Below are positions 36,550-49,126 of a DNA stretch of 64,000 bases, in pieces. The stretch is from Adineta vaga (lineage: Eukaryota > Rotifera): NCBI GenBank assembly GCA_021613535.1, contig CP075496.1, forward strand, positions 5,890,001 through 5,954,000, written 5' to 3'. Each line of letters opens with the position of its first letter. Positions within the stretch are counted from its first letter, which is position 1. A program made the position numbers and the translations under genes. The notes under the pieces are model-generated. The model searched no databases and was not told the origin of the DNA. It saw only the letters and a program-made list of their open reading frames with translations.

Positions 36550-37179
36550 ATGGTGACCAAGACTAAAAAAGATTTTAGTGTCGCATTTCTTTTACGAGAT
36601 AATAATAATAATGATTGTGATTATACATATCATTCAAATGGAAGTAGTCCTTCAAAATCTTCATGTTCACCACCCCATTGTCATACAATGCCTCTCATTA
36701 ATAATCTTAATAATAGTACATCATCAACAACAACTTCCAATTCATTTTGGTTATCCGGTAAGTTCAGTAAAATTCTTATTATTCAAAGGAATTTGTTGTT
36801 TCAATAAATAGAGCATCTTGATACAAAAATTTGTCCACTACGTAAACATAAGAATGGTCGAAAACCTCGCACACCATTTAGTACCACACAATTACTTGCA
36901 TTAGAAAAGAAATTTCATGAACGACATTATCTATCGATATCTGAACGAGCAGAATTTTCAGCATCCTTAAATTTAACTGAAACACAAGTGAAGGTATGTT
37001 TCTCCATACATAAATAAAACAGCGACAAACGAATGAATATTTAGATTTGGTTTCAAAATCGTCGAGCAAAAGAAAAACGTTTATCTGAAGCTGAATTAGA
37101 AAAATATCGTTTCATTCAAATTAAAGAACAATTAGCTAAACAATTTGAAATGTCATCAACATATTTTTCTTTTCCATAA
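36550..37179 (+). CDS. MSX: Msx homeobox transcription factor, copy A
   Basis: Three exons: 36550-36757, 36812-36993 and 37045-37179, giving 174 aa. Near the N-terminus FSVAFLL fits an engrailed-homology (eh1) Groucho-binding motif. A Ser/Asn-rich linker follows. The homeodomain has the Msx signature: [20 protein letters not shown], then [21 protein letters not shown] and [12 protein letters not shown], with Msx-type residues flanking on both sides ([11 protein letters not shown]). The intron at QVK|IWF, homeodomain position 46/47, is shared with copy B. The 54 nt intron before the homeodomain is absent from copy B. Msx proteins are usually repressors in patterning of epidermis, nerve cord and muscle. 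The protein is short beside vertebrate Msx (about 300 aa). Confidence 0.94.
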
Positions 37180-37197
37180 AATTCTATAAAAAGAAAT

Positions 37198-37226
37198 TTC
37201 TTCTTCTTCTTCTTCTTCTTCTTCTT
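37198..37226. repeat. (TTC)n microsatellite
   Basis: About nine TTC units in the probable 3' UTR of Msx copy A. Confidence 0.9.
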
Positions 37227-39160
37227 TTGTTTTATTTTGTAAAACTAGTCTTCTTTGTGTCCAGGATCATTTCATTTTTTTTTCTTTTCTATGTATATAC
37301 ATAGTATATAATGTCTATTTATTAACGATTAAAAGTTCTTAGTTTGGAAATAAACGCGTTCGTTAATAGTCGATTAGCCTCATCAAGCGAATGGCAATTG
37401 ACTCGTTGTGTCACGTCTCAACCATTCAATGTTTATATATATATACATATATAAAAAGAAGGACGATTATCGTATTAGAACAAACTAATGAGATAGTTGG
37501 GTGTCGTTTGTTCTAAACAGAAATAACATAGGAGAATACCAGATTCATACAACTTTATGTTGAAACAATTGTCTGCTTAATCGATATTGTCTGGAAAAAA
37601 TAACGAGAAAAATTTCTTCTCTGAATGACATTCGAAAATCGTGTTATATTCAAATAAATTTAAAATCAATTCTCGAAAAAATAAATAAGATTACATCGAC
37701 AAAATCTATTCGTTCAATTTCTCATTAAATTATACACTTCAAAATTTCGAATCTTTGTCTATTTGGTATAAATAGAATTCATATGTACATCTCTTTCATT
37801 TCATCTCTTGTATATCTATCTATTGACTATGAAATTAATGACTAAATCTTTTCTCTAATTGATTCATCAAAATATGGTTTGTTAAAGACGATCGAAAGTA
37901 TATATTTTACTTAATTGTCTTTGTCTTTCTCATTTATCATATCTCATAGACAATAAAGATATGACCATTAATTTTTCTGCATTATATTGTTGTCACGCAT
38001 ATTTTGAAACTATTAAGTCAATTGCAAGTAGCTTGCATGTTTTAAATGTCAAAAAATTCATCGATTCGAGTGAATAAATATTCAATTGACATGTGCATTA
38101 TCTGACAGTGACTCTCTATGAATAATAATAATAGTAGGAATACATTTAAACAAACGAAATTTACATTTTTGCCTTATATTATGAAGAAATAATCTTTATC
38201 AATTGAAAGATTATGAAGTGCAAAAAACAATGATGATTTGATTAGAAATGAACCATAGGCGATGAAATCTTTTCCAAATCATTGATTTCAAAGCTCAGAA
38301 AAATTTGATCAATGAATATATAGAACAACCATTTGACATTTGATTGACGTCAAATAAAATAAAAATTGATTCTTTTTTTTTGCGTATCATCTTTTCATAC
38401 TAATCGAACTAATTAAACTCATCTGTATTTTTTTGATGATTGCGCGAATTGTGTATATATCTGTATTTGTTAAAAGAGACCGATATCCGTTTGTGTTTTT
38501 TTTCTCTTTTTATAAGGGCATCTGTACTCGGAGAATAGTATTATGATGGATCTAGATCGTTTTCATCAAACGAGTCGCTTCCGTTAAGAGAATTTCTCGT
38601 ATAGATCAACCAATCAATCATATTAATGATCTATTCTTGTTTTAGTAATCATTTAATTCACTGAGAAAAGAAAAGCAGCAACATGAAATCAAAGGTGAAT
38701 TTGTCATTTTACCTGGTTAGTTTACCTGTCCAGATAAAAATTATTGAGATCTGCTAATATATACGATTAATGATCATTTGATATGTCAATTTTTTTTATT
38801 TCGATTGATAATCACTATTTATTTCTGCGACCTTCATCAATAAAAGAAAAGTGGATATACAAGTAGAATGATTATAAAGTGTTTTTCTTTTTCGAGGTTA
38901 CCATAAAAAAAAGGCAATTTCCTTTTGAGAGAAAAAGAAAAATCCATATTTCCGTCTCAGGGATAAGCTTCTAATTCCGTTCTCTTCTCAATCGATCAGA
39001 AAGAGAACGAGAAAGAGAGAAAAAAATTGGCGATAAACATCTTTTCTCTCATTCTCTCTTGCCTTCTTTCCTTTTATTCGTCCAATAACTGATTTTCTTC
39101 GTTTTAGTTCAATGCTCAGACCAATCATTTTCCTTTCTTCTCTACTAGACGATTGAAACG

Positions 39161-39186
39161 AGAGAGAGAGAGAGAGCGCGCGCGCG
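39161..39186. repeat. (AG)n followed by (CG)n tract upstream of Msx copy B
   Basis: AGAGAGAGAGAGAGAG followed by a CGCGCGCGCG run, about 60 bp before the Msx copy B ATG. A CG alternation is rare in this AT-rich window. It may be a GAGA-type promoter element or simple-sequence drift. Confidence 0.6.
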
Positions 39187-39247
39187 AAAAAAACGATCGA
39201 CGCAAATTTGACTTCACAAATTATATCTTCTCCATTACGATTCAACG

Positions 39248-39824
39248 ATGGAATCACAATTGAAAAAAAGTAAATGTCCCACAGATTTTAGTATTCGTTC
39301 ATTAATTGATTCGACAAGTAATGAAAGTTATCAATATTCTCCAACATCATCATCTGGTGGAAATAGTATTATAACAAGATTATCTTGGTTACCGGATGCA
39401 GATATTATTGATAAAGCACGTAATAATGAACTGCCAAAAATTAATGCCAAAATCTGTTCGCTACGTAAACATAAACAGAATCGAAAACCACGTACACCAT
39501 TTACAACATCACAACTATTGGCATTGGAAAAGAAATTTCGTGATAAACAATACTTAACGATTACTGAACGAGCAGAATTCTCTGCATCATTAGATTTAAC
39601 TGAAACTCAAGTGAAAGTATGTTTCTCCATAAATAAAGAAAAATTAAAGTGACAAACAAATGAATATTTAGATTTGGTTTCAAAATCGTCGAGCAAAAGA
39701 AAAACGTATATCCGAAGCTGATGCTGAAAAATATCGTTTTATTCAAATCAAACAATATGCTGATGCATTTCGCCATCAATCTTTGTACAATTTTATTTCG
39801 CCATCAACAACAACATGTTCCTGA
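39248..39824 (+). CDS. MSX: Msx homeobox transcription factor, copy B
   Basis: Two exons: 39248-39616 and 39672-39824, giving 173 aa. An eh1-like DFSIRSLI lies near residue 15, followed by a Ser-rich linker. The homeodomain [51 protein letters not shown] is closer to vertebrate Msx than copy A. The C-terminal flank [15 protein letters not shown] parallels copy A, then the tails diverge. The homeodomain intron position is shared with copy A, but the more 5' intron is missing. Same strand, 2.1 kb downstream of copy A, so a tandem duplication is the simplest reading. Expected role: sequence-specific repressor. Confidence 0.95.
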
Positions 39825-40953
39825 TCAATGAAATTTCGTCCTTATTTGAGAAACAAAATTCTAGTCAAAGAAAAAGAAAAATAAACGATGATGATTGTTT
39901 TCACACTTACAGTGAAAGAAAAAGAACAATCGATAAATGATACATTGATGTTAATAAACTAATCTTAATCTTTAGTTTTGTTTCTCGATTTGTTCGTATT
40001 ACAATTTCTTTTTCGTCGTAATAATAAAAAAAAAACATATAAAGAGACAGACATGGCTATATTTCATTTTGATTTCAATGATCCTTGATCCACTAAAATA
40101 TGCGCGTAATTTATGCTGTCAATTGAATTGAATGTGAAAATGTAAACGATCTAGGCAACCTTTTGCTGACGACAAACAGCCACACCCCATAGAAACTTTA
40201 ACTATAACAACAGGCACGTCTCATTTGTGTTTATATCCAACAGCGTATATACTCTCTTCTTTCTCTAATCACCATCAATAGATCGAGTTTCGAGCACAAA
40301 AAAAAATCATTCAGGCCAAAAGGTCAACATATCGAGTGAGATCTATGTCTATCATATGGATATACATTTGACATGTATACGTTGTCTTATTATTTTATTG
40401 TCAAATCGATGAGTATCTATTTGATTCAATGAACTTCAAAGAGTGGATAAATCAATTATATTCTTCTTTCGATCCAGTGAAACAATAATGGGAATCTATA
40501 TTTTTGACAAAAAGAAACAATTATCCGGTGAATATATGTTTGAATGTATTTATATTATGTGGGTAAAGATCTTTGTTGATGATAGGATAGATAATATGTT
40601 GAGATGTGATCAATGATATGAAAGATAAAACAAGACTGTCAAAGCATATCTGATGACGTTGAAAATTAATTATTTTCATTTTACTTTGATGCAATGACTT
40701 ATGTGAGTCACTGAAGCATACTTCAACTTCTAACAAAAACAGATACATAATGATTGAGTACAAAGTCAATAAAGTATTGTAACGAAGAAAAAGGATACGA
40801 TCAGATTTTGCTATCTATGATAATTTGTTTTTTTTGTTGCTTTTTTATTTTAATCAATACCATGATATACATACAGAATGAACGATAACAAGTAAGGAAA
40901 ACACAGGAATATTTGAGTAGAACATTGTTATACAACAGAGTTTTATGATCATA
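39825..40953. other. Intergenic DNA, convergent 3' ends
   Basis: AT-rich, probably the two 3' UTRs of Msx copy B and the hnRNP gene. No gene seen. Confidence 0.5.
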
Positions 40954-42173
40954 TTAATCCCATGAAGTCCATGATGGGCCTCCACGGTTTCCTCCACCTC
41001 GACCGCGGCCACCGCCACGACCATTATATGGTGCATAACCACGACCACCACCACCACCACCACCACCCATATTGCCTCGTCTCATTGGTCCACCAAAACT
41101 TTCTTGGCCATAGCTGAAAAACAGACGAAAACAAAATCCCACATGAAATCATAAATGACACGAACCCTTGACCGAATGATGTCCAATTTCCATTTCCATT
41201 TCCATCATTAAAATTTGATCCATAACCACCATTATAATTATCATTTGGCATTGATCCAAATGGATTTGGACCATTAAAATTATCCTGTTGATAATTATTA
41301 TATCCACTATTATAGTTTGATCTTGACATTGATGGTTGTCCTTGACGAAATCGCATATTTCCAGTAGAACGTTGTGATGCATCTCGTGATTGTGCTTTTT
41401 GAGCATCCAACGTTCGACCACATACAGTATGAGTTTTTTCAAGAATAGCTTTATCAACTGAATCATAACTATTTATGAAATAAAATTTAATTAATTGAAA
41501 ACAAAAATCAATCCAATTAACTTACTCATCAAATTCAACAAAACCATATCTAATAAAAATAAAAATAAAAAAGAAACGCGAATGTTTTCGAATGGAAATT
41601 ATATCATATTCATACCCTCGATATTGTCCTTCACGATCTTTCATCACAACAACATCTGTAACTGTACCAAATGTAGTAAAATATTCTCTAAGATCATTCT
41701 CGGTTATGGGTTCTTTTACACCACCTAAATAGATTTTTTTCACGGACAGTTGCATATTTGGTTTATGAGTATCTTCACGTGGAACCTAAATTTAGAAAGT
41801 TAAAGAAAACAGGAAAGAAAAACATGTTTACTTACTGCACGTTTTGGTTCTACAACACGATTATCAAGTGTATGTGGTCGTGCTTGCATTACAGCATCAA
41901 CACCTGACGATTCGGCAAATGTGACAAAACCAAAACCACGTGAATGACCATCACGATCACGTAAAATTGTTGCTTCACTTAAATATAATTGCTATTTTGA
42001 AATGAACTTTTCAGAAACGAACATTAAACTTACATGACTGTACCAAATTTGGTCCAATACTCTCGAAATTCATTCTCATCTATATTATAAGATAAACTTC
42101 CAATAAAAACTTTTCGTTTTTGTTCTGGTTCTAATTCTTGATCGACCGGTTTTGTCAGTTCCGTATCCGTCAT
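40954..42173 (-). CDS. hnRNP A/B-type RNA-binding protein (two RRMs, Gly-rich tail)
   Basis: Six exons: 42173-42034, 41977-41836, 41785-41616, 41549-41526, 41468-41166 and 41113-40954, giving 312 aa. RRM1 has RNP2 KVFIGSLSY and RNP1 RGFGFVTF. RRM2 has RNP2 KIYLGGV and RNP1 RGYGFVEF. The inter-RRM linker MQARPHTLDNRVVEPKRAVP is diagnostic of hnRNP A1/A2B1. The C-terminus is Asn/Gly/Tyr/Arg-rich (NYNSGYNNYQQDNF, RGGGRGRGGGNRGGP) and ends WTSWD, the usual low-complexity tail for assembly and nuclear transport. The family binds pre-mRNA and mRNA and controls splicing and export. A 24 nt microexon carries RNP1 of RRM2. The second exon needs an acceptor at TTTAAG|TGAAGC, because the upstream AG would give a stop. 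Confidence 0.93.
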
Positions 42174-42465
42174 AATAACAAGAAAAATAGAAGATTAAAC
42201 TTCTACAATAGACAGAAAAGCAATTAAAATTCGATCGAATAAACGAAATAAATCAAACAGAAACAAGCATATACAACAATTCTCAAAATCTAACTGAACA
42301 TATAAATAATAAGTTTTATTTTTATTTGATACATAAATCAAAGTACAAAATCGAATATACGTTTACACTCATACTCCTCAATCATTGATCTTCTCATGTG
42401 CTCGAATTCAGAAGACATTGAGAGAGAGAGAGAGAAGAATAAGTTTGTTTTTTTATCATCACTCA

Positions 42466-42496
<31 letters not shown>

Positions 42497-44162
42497 TGTA
42501 TAATCCTACAATATATAAAAATATGTCGTTTCGTATAACACGTATTTATACATGCTCAATTTAAAAAAATAAAAAAGAAGAAAACCTGCCTATTTATGAT
42601 CAGTATTCATTTGGTTCTTGTAAATCAACTTACACATTCTTCATTTTGATCATTGATAAATTTATTGTCATTCACTTCGTTCAGCCAGTACCAGTACGAC
42701 AAATGATAGAGATAACATCTAGAAAATAAAAAAAAATTCGAGACGTATGAGATACAGAATGATGTGTGTGAACACTCAACACTCGTATATATTGTTATTT
42801 ACAATTAAGATCAACTTGAGAAAAACAACGTTTTATAAGAAACAGGATCATTGGTGAATTTGAAACAATTTCAATCTTGATTGTTTTTTTTTCTCGGAAG
42901 ATATCGAATAAGATTAAACTATCAGGAAAAAAAACGAACAGCAGAAAGAAGAACTTTAATCTAAATATTCTTGGATATACACTATGAAAGACTGACTTTC
43001 CGTTCACATACAAATTAATCGCAAGAAAATAGCTGGTAATGTTTCTTTTCTTGTTTGTATATGTGTATATATATATATATGTATATATATTCCAATTTAG
43101 AATTTATTCGAACCAACAGCAATAGTAGTAATAGCACGCGTTCTCGTTTTTTTCACATAAATATTCTCAAGAAGCTGTAATAAGAAGAATAATAATAGGT
43201 AAGTTAAACAAGAGTAGAAAAAACTGGATAGGATATAAAACAAACGAAAGAAAAAAGAGTTACAAATGTTCGCGAGATATATTAGATAGTAATAAGATAA
43301 CGGAAGAACTAAAAAATGAGAATGAGGGAAAGAGAACCAACATCAGGAACAGCACCAAAAAAACGTCTTGTGTTGAAAAGAACAATATGCAATATTTCAA
43401 CCCTCTAGAAAGTATCAACTACTAAGAAATAGAACATTAATGACAAAGAATTATATAATTTGACAAAGAGGAAAAGAAGAAGAAGAAGAAGAAATACAAT
43501 CCAAGACGTGACAACTTACATAGACAGTATAGAACCCTTAACCAAAAATCAAAGAAGGAGTATATATATGTATACAATGAAACAAATAGAAAAATATCCA
43601 GACTAGATAGAATAGACAAGAAAAAGAACTGAAGAACATAAACAAAGCGAAAAGAAATTGAGGACCGGGAGTGAACAAAGATAGGGAGGAAACAGCCGGT
43701 GGTGACATTTCTTCTTCTGTATATGTTTCTTTTTTCTAATATTTCTTTCTCTTACACACACCGGAACTAGACGCATAAAAGAAACACTGTTCGAATATCA
43801 TATATAATTTCTCTTTTTTTTCTGATCTATGTTATCACCGGCATCACAAACACAAAACACAAACGATAATGATGGTATTGACTGAAAAAGATGGAAAATA
43901 CTGCCATGAAAAGAAAAAATACATAGAAACACGTAAGACAAATAAAATAACTGTTCTCGAATACAGAAAGAACGAAGAAGAAAAAAACGAGGCCATTCTA
44001 CATGAAAAAATACTGTTCACTAGTACATTAGATAAAACTGTACAAATTCACATAAACATGTAGAAATAACGGCCAAACACGTAAGAAAAAGAAGAAATTC
44101 AAGGATGAACGATTCGTATTGCCCATGAATAAACAATGTTCTAAAGATCATCTTTGTTCGTA
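42174..44162. other. Intergenic DNA between hnRNP and ZNF276-like genes
   Basis: About 2 kb, purine-rich on the plus strand, with poly-A/T and TA runs. No supportable gene. Probably the hnRNP promoter and 5' UTR plus the 3' UTR of the zinc-finger gene. Confidence 0.5.
42467..42501. repeat. (TATG)n tetranucleotide microsatellite
   Basis: About eight uninterrupted TATG units upstream of the hnRNP gene. Confidence 0.92.
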
Positions 44163-47100
44163 TTAATCGCTGTCAACTTGTGTATTAGAGATTGATGGCG
44201 ATGGAACACCACCTGTTGATGATGAACCGTCATCAGAAGGGATCATTAATCCTGATGGTATACCATCGAATGAATCATTTTTAATATCATTAGATAATGA
44301 TTCTGTAGTATGAGGAAGAAGAAGCGAATTGGGTGTTGTTGTTAAACCACGCGATACTGAATGAACAGTTCGTGCATGACGTCGCAAACTATTCGAATGA
44401 CGAAATGCTTTACCACAACTTGTACAAGTAAATGGCTTAAAGAGGAGAAACAAAAACGAACACATAGTCAAATGTTTTATTAAGTTCTTATTTAAAAAAA
44501 TCATACTTTAACACCACTATGTATTCGTAAATGACAACTTAGATTTCCTTGTTGTCCAAAACGTTTATGGCATATTGGACATTCAAATGGCTAAAATAAT
44601 CTTATGCTTCTTTTCATCATCGAAATTAATTGAAGAAAAACTAACCTTCTTCTTGCTATGCTCTTTCGTATGTGTTTCTAAATCAGCAAAAACAGGAAAA
44701 ACTTTGTCACAATGTTGACACTAAAATTAAACGAATATTATCAATACATAATTCATAATTTTCTTTTACTCTAAAACCAGTATTTGTAAATTTTTGATTT
44801 CCATGTTCATTAAGAATATGTTTTTTAATATCATCATCATTAGTACCGCATATCCAACATTGTTTTTCATTTTTGGCATGTGTTTGACAATGGAGTAATA
44901 GTGTTTTGTCACTAAATAGAACTTTTCCACATTCTGCACATGAACGTGGATCTAATTTTCGATGTTGTTGCCGTTGGTTGGAATTATTATCATCATTATT
45001 TGTTGATAATAAATCTGTTGTAGTCTGTGGTAAACTAACCATTGAAAGATTATTATGTGCATTTATATATTCTAATTGACCACTAGTTGATAGACGTTGT
45101 CGTTTTGATGAACCCGAACGACGATTTCCAGATGGTGAAAGAGATTGCAAAGAATCATTCGGTATCGCACTCTCTTTATGATCTAAAGATTTCGAATTAA
45201 GTGTGAAAAAGAAGGAGAAAAAGAAAAACTTTTGTTTTCGTTTTCTCATGTATTGCATCAGAGGGATCAAAGCTTGCAATATTGAATAGATAACAACATG
45301 CATTGTATTCAGATTATTCTCCAAAATCATCAGTTGCAATATGAGAAACGAATATTCCTTTTTTTCTCTCGTGTAAATAATGAATTATTTACCTTCATCA
45401 AGATGTTGATAGTAATGTCCTACATTTGATGAATTTCCATTTTCTTTTTTTGAATGTATCTAAAGAAAAGTCAATGTTATGCTTATACGTAGAATCGAAC
45501 CGATAAACTTTCATTTTATACCATTCAACTATTTTAAGTACGTACTTAAAATGTTGACTCGACAGATTAAAATTGTAAAACGAAACTTAATTCTACAGTT
45601 ATTAGATTAAAGATAAAACATTAAACTAATCTTTCACAGAAAGTTATAAACGGCGAAAATAATTCCTTATATCTATGATATGTGTCAGTTTTATGTCAAT
45701 CTTTCTTGTTCGGTGAAATACTGTCTTTTTGCTCATTCAAATTAGAAAAACTTAATGATGAATATACCACAAAACTTTGAATATCTGCTGTCGTCGAATC
45801 ATGATTCGGTCGTCGACCACTTTTTAATGTTAATTCCAAAGGATGATCAAGTAAATCTTGATGGTTAATATTCTCCGTTGAGTTATTCATTGATTCATGT
45901 CGACCAGTCGGAGAAGTCTAAATAGTGAAGATAATAATAAGAAATTTTCATTATGGAATAGTGAAATGCAATTTTTACATCGCCATCATCATCTGCTGAT
46001 CGATGATTTGTGATAACACGTTTTTCTGGTGTTGATTTTCGTTTTCGACCGCTTCCACTTTGCTTCTTATTTGGTGATACTAATGCTATAGGAGATGAAT
46101 GAGTTTTATTTTGTAGAGCAGATGCAGCAGCAGCCATTTGTGCTGCCTGTGCGGCTGCAAGTGGATCATTTAAAATTTTTAATAGAAAATTTTGTTGCAT
46201 ATTAGCAAAAGTATTCATCATTGAATCAACATTGTTGCCATCATGACTGATATTTTGACCTGCAGCAGCAGCAGCAGCATTGGCTAACATATGCGCAAGA
46301 TGTAATTGAAGAAGAGCTGGATTTGTTGTATCGAGTGAAGGTAGTTCGGAAGAATTTAAATTAGATACGGCATTTCGTCGTAATAAATCTGGGATATTTT
46401 TTGAATTAGGTTCATGATATTTTGATGTTGAATTTCGAAGAGCACGGTCTTCTTCTTCTTCTTCTTCGTCAGCATCTTCTTCATCATCACCATCATCATT
46501 TTCCTCATCTTTGCACTGACGATCTGTTTTATTTCGGTTTGTTGCATTGTTTCGTGGAACATTGACTGATGTCTCTCCAATTCTTGATTTTGAAGAAGTG
46601 AAATGAAGAGATTTCGGTCGATTGGAAGAAATTATATTTGGTGGTAGAGCTGATTTCGTATCATCATGCTCGTTATCCGATTCCTCCTACAATGAATCAA
46701 TCGATTAAAATATATATTTGAGAAAGAAATGAAATCTTATACAATAGATGAATATTAATTATTCAAATATAAATAGAACGCACTTTAAATATGATATGAT
46801 TGATTGAACTAGGAAATCGATTTTTTTTTCATATTAAAAGAAAGCTATTTTATCAAGGATTAGCGAATGAGAATGATGAAAAGTGCAGCTGTTTAGTATT
46901 TAGAAGTCAGATTACTGCGTGAAGGTTTCTGGCTTCAGATGCAAAAGAAAACATGTCTGATTGTGGTAGAGAAGTAACGAAAAAAAAGTCTATGTCATTT
47001 GGCTTTCTTTATTGAGTAATAAAGAATAATAGTCAATATTAGAAGGAAAGATTGTACATCTTTGCTGCTTCTACAACTCTCAAGGACAAACTATCTCATC

Positions 47101-47657
47101 AGTAGAGTTTGAACAGAAAATGATCGTTTAATATCTATTTTTAAACTAACCTCTTCATCATCATCGATATCATCGAATTCATCATCATCATCATCATTAT
47201 CATCGGAATTACTAATAGATAACTGTTCAATTTGCATTTTGTCTCCTGTTGAATTTTTCTTTTGAGTTTTGGCTGATAATGATGATGTTACCAGTCGATT
47301 TGATTTATTAAATTTAATTTTTAATTGATTGATTGTTTTCTTCAGATATTTTGCACATTGTTCAATCTCTAATAATACTTTTGAACAATCATAACAAATA
47401 AAATTTGAGACATTTTTTATTGGTTCTATTTGTGTACGTAAATAACGTAGAATTAAATCTCGAAAGCAAACTGTTCGATTGGAAACTTTAATTCGATATG
47501 AATGATATTTTTTCAATGGAATTTTTGTACGTTGTACATGTTTGAATAGATGATAATATTTTTGACAACATATCGATGAAAATAATGTTGAACGATCACG
47601 TAAAATTAATGAATAACAAAGACGACAACGATCACGTTTGGCTAAATAAACAGTCAT
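44163..47657 (-). CDS. ZNF276: ZAD and C2H2 zinc-finger protein, ZNF276-like
   Basis: Eight exons: 47657-47151, 46686-45979, 45917-45768, 45459-45393, 45182-44770, 44720-44646, 44590-44507 and 44435-44163, giving 758 aa. The N-terminus has a ZAD-like domain with C11-x2-C14 (CRLC) and C88-x2-C91 (CYDC), then a helix LLEIEQCAKYLKK as in ZNF276. The middle is long and disordered: acidic runs, an Ala-rich segment (LANAAAAAAG, AAAQAAQMAAAA) and a basic GRKRKSTPEKR likely nuclear signal. The C-terminus has five C2H2 fingers, beginning CAECGKVLF, CWICGTND, CQHCDKVFP, CPICHKRFG and CTSCGKAFR. The last two are joined by HSGVKPFTC, a normal finger linker. Nuclear DNA binding is expected. The exon 3 donor (GTG|GTATAT) is the least certain. 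Confidence 0.85.
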
Positions 47658-49126
47658 TTCGATTAACAAATACTGTTCATAAATGAATTCATTATTGTTG
47701 TTATTCTTAAAAATTCTATTCACATTTGATTTTGTAATAAAATGTCTTGAGATCAATAAATTCTTCCGACTAAAAATAGAATATCTTATGTAGAGAAAAA
47801 AGAAGAATACCACAAATCTACAATACAACAACAACAACAATAATTATAATGATCGTGATATTACATTAAGCTGAGGATTTTTCGATTGACAAGAAGCAAT
47901 ACAACATTGGAGACAATGACGAACGAATATTTAGATATTATTCCTACCGTTCAATGAAATCATCATGTCTCCAATATGAGATGGAACTCATTATTTCAAG
48001 TATAAGAAAGTCAAATATTTCATCGATTCTTATCTTTTTGCATCCATTTTTTTCTCGTACAATAATCTATGACTATGAACAATGTATTCGATCTCAATAG
48101 TTGCGATGCACACATTGATGAAACTAAAGAATAAAGAAATTGTTTGAAAAAAAAAAGATTAGATAATACTATTAATGTGTTTACTTGATCGAGTAGAATA
48201 CGAGAGAACAAATGTCTTTGTGGCAAACATCTAAAAAAGAAGGTAAAAGAAACGAAAAGAAAAAAAAGGAGAGTAAGAAGTGGTTCAACGACTATGCAAC
48301 GTTTTATTGATTTTTACCATATCGTTATCACATACACACATACATGTCGGCTGCTCCTTTTGTGCTATCAGCAACCTTGTCACGACCTCTAATGACCTTC
48401 CAAACCAAGGTTGCTTCCGAACTGAACATCTCCCTCTTTCTTTCCATCCTATCGACATATGCATACATATATATGTGTATACATACATATATTTATATGT
48501 ATATATAAGTAGGAGAAAAAAAAGAACAGATCCATTTACGTTCATCGCAATCGACCCTGTATGTGTATATGAATAGAGGAGGTCTGCCTTCTCTTCTTTT
48601 TTTTTCTTTCGCAATTGCCTTGAACAAACAGACAAGCGGCTGCTGTCGCCGCCGCTTCGTTGAATGTTATTAACCTTGGAAGAGCAACATTTGTCCGACT
48701 CTTCGTCCTCTACAGAAATCGTTCTTTTTTTCTCATATGTAACACATTGTACGTTCAATAATGTTCAAATAAATCTAGAAAATAAGAAAAATATTTTAAT
48801 AGAAATTTGACAACAAATTTCTTTCCAACATACCATTTGTTTATCATTTATGGAAAAAATAAATGTGAGAATCGAACCAACTATATCATAACAATAACAA
48901 TAGATGCTCAATGGTTCAATTTTGACGATGAATGTAGCGCTCTTCATAAGTTATGATTGGTTAATTGAAATAAACCAATCAAAAAAATATTCGTCTGTTT
49001 ATTTATTTTATTTTGACTTGTGTTGTGTTGTGTCGTATGCATCTACTTTCTACTTTACTTTACTTTCATCACAATTTCATTTATTAAACACTCGTACTGA
49101 AATCTCATCTTGATTGATATAATAAA
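47658..49126. other. Divergent promoter interval, ZNF276-like and CDC73
   Basis: About 1.5 kb separating two divergent genes. It holds a TA-rich microsatellite near 48465-48508. A 157-codon minus frame (48285-48758) has a repeat-derived hydrophobic middle and is not accepted as a gene. Confidence 0.5.

Larger units (their letters stand above)
37180..39247. other. Spacer between the two Msx genes
   Basis: About 2.1 kb of AT-rich DNA without a gene. It holds a (TTC)n tract at 37198-37226 just after the copy A stop, and T-rich and purine-rich runs near 38880-39190. Shared or separate enhancers are plausible but not visible as motifs. Confidence 0.5.

Noticed and set aside
40854-41066. Frame starting with a run of Val on the minus strand
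   Set aside because: It is the out-of-frame shadow of the Gly-rich tail (GGT repeats) of the hnRNP gene.
41978-42033. First AG (AATAG) as acceptor for hnRNP exon 2
   Set aside because: It gives an in-frame TAA within four codons. The later TTTAAG acceptor restores RRM1.
48285-48758. 157-codon minus-strand frame upstream of CDC73
   Set aside because: Its central hydrophobic part is the translation of a TATACATA-type repeat, and the rest is Lys/Glu or Ser-rich with no family likeness. It probably lies in promoter or UTR.
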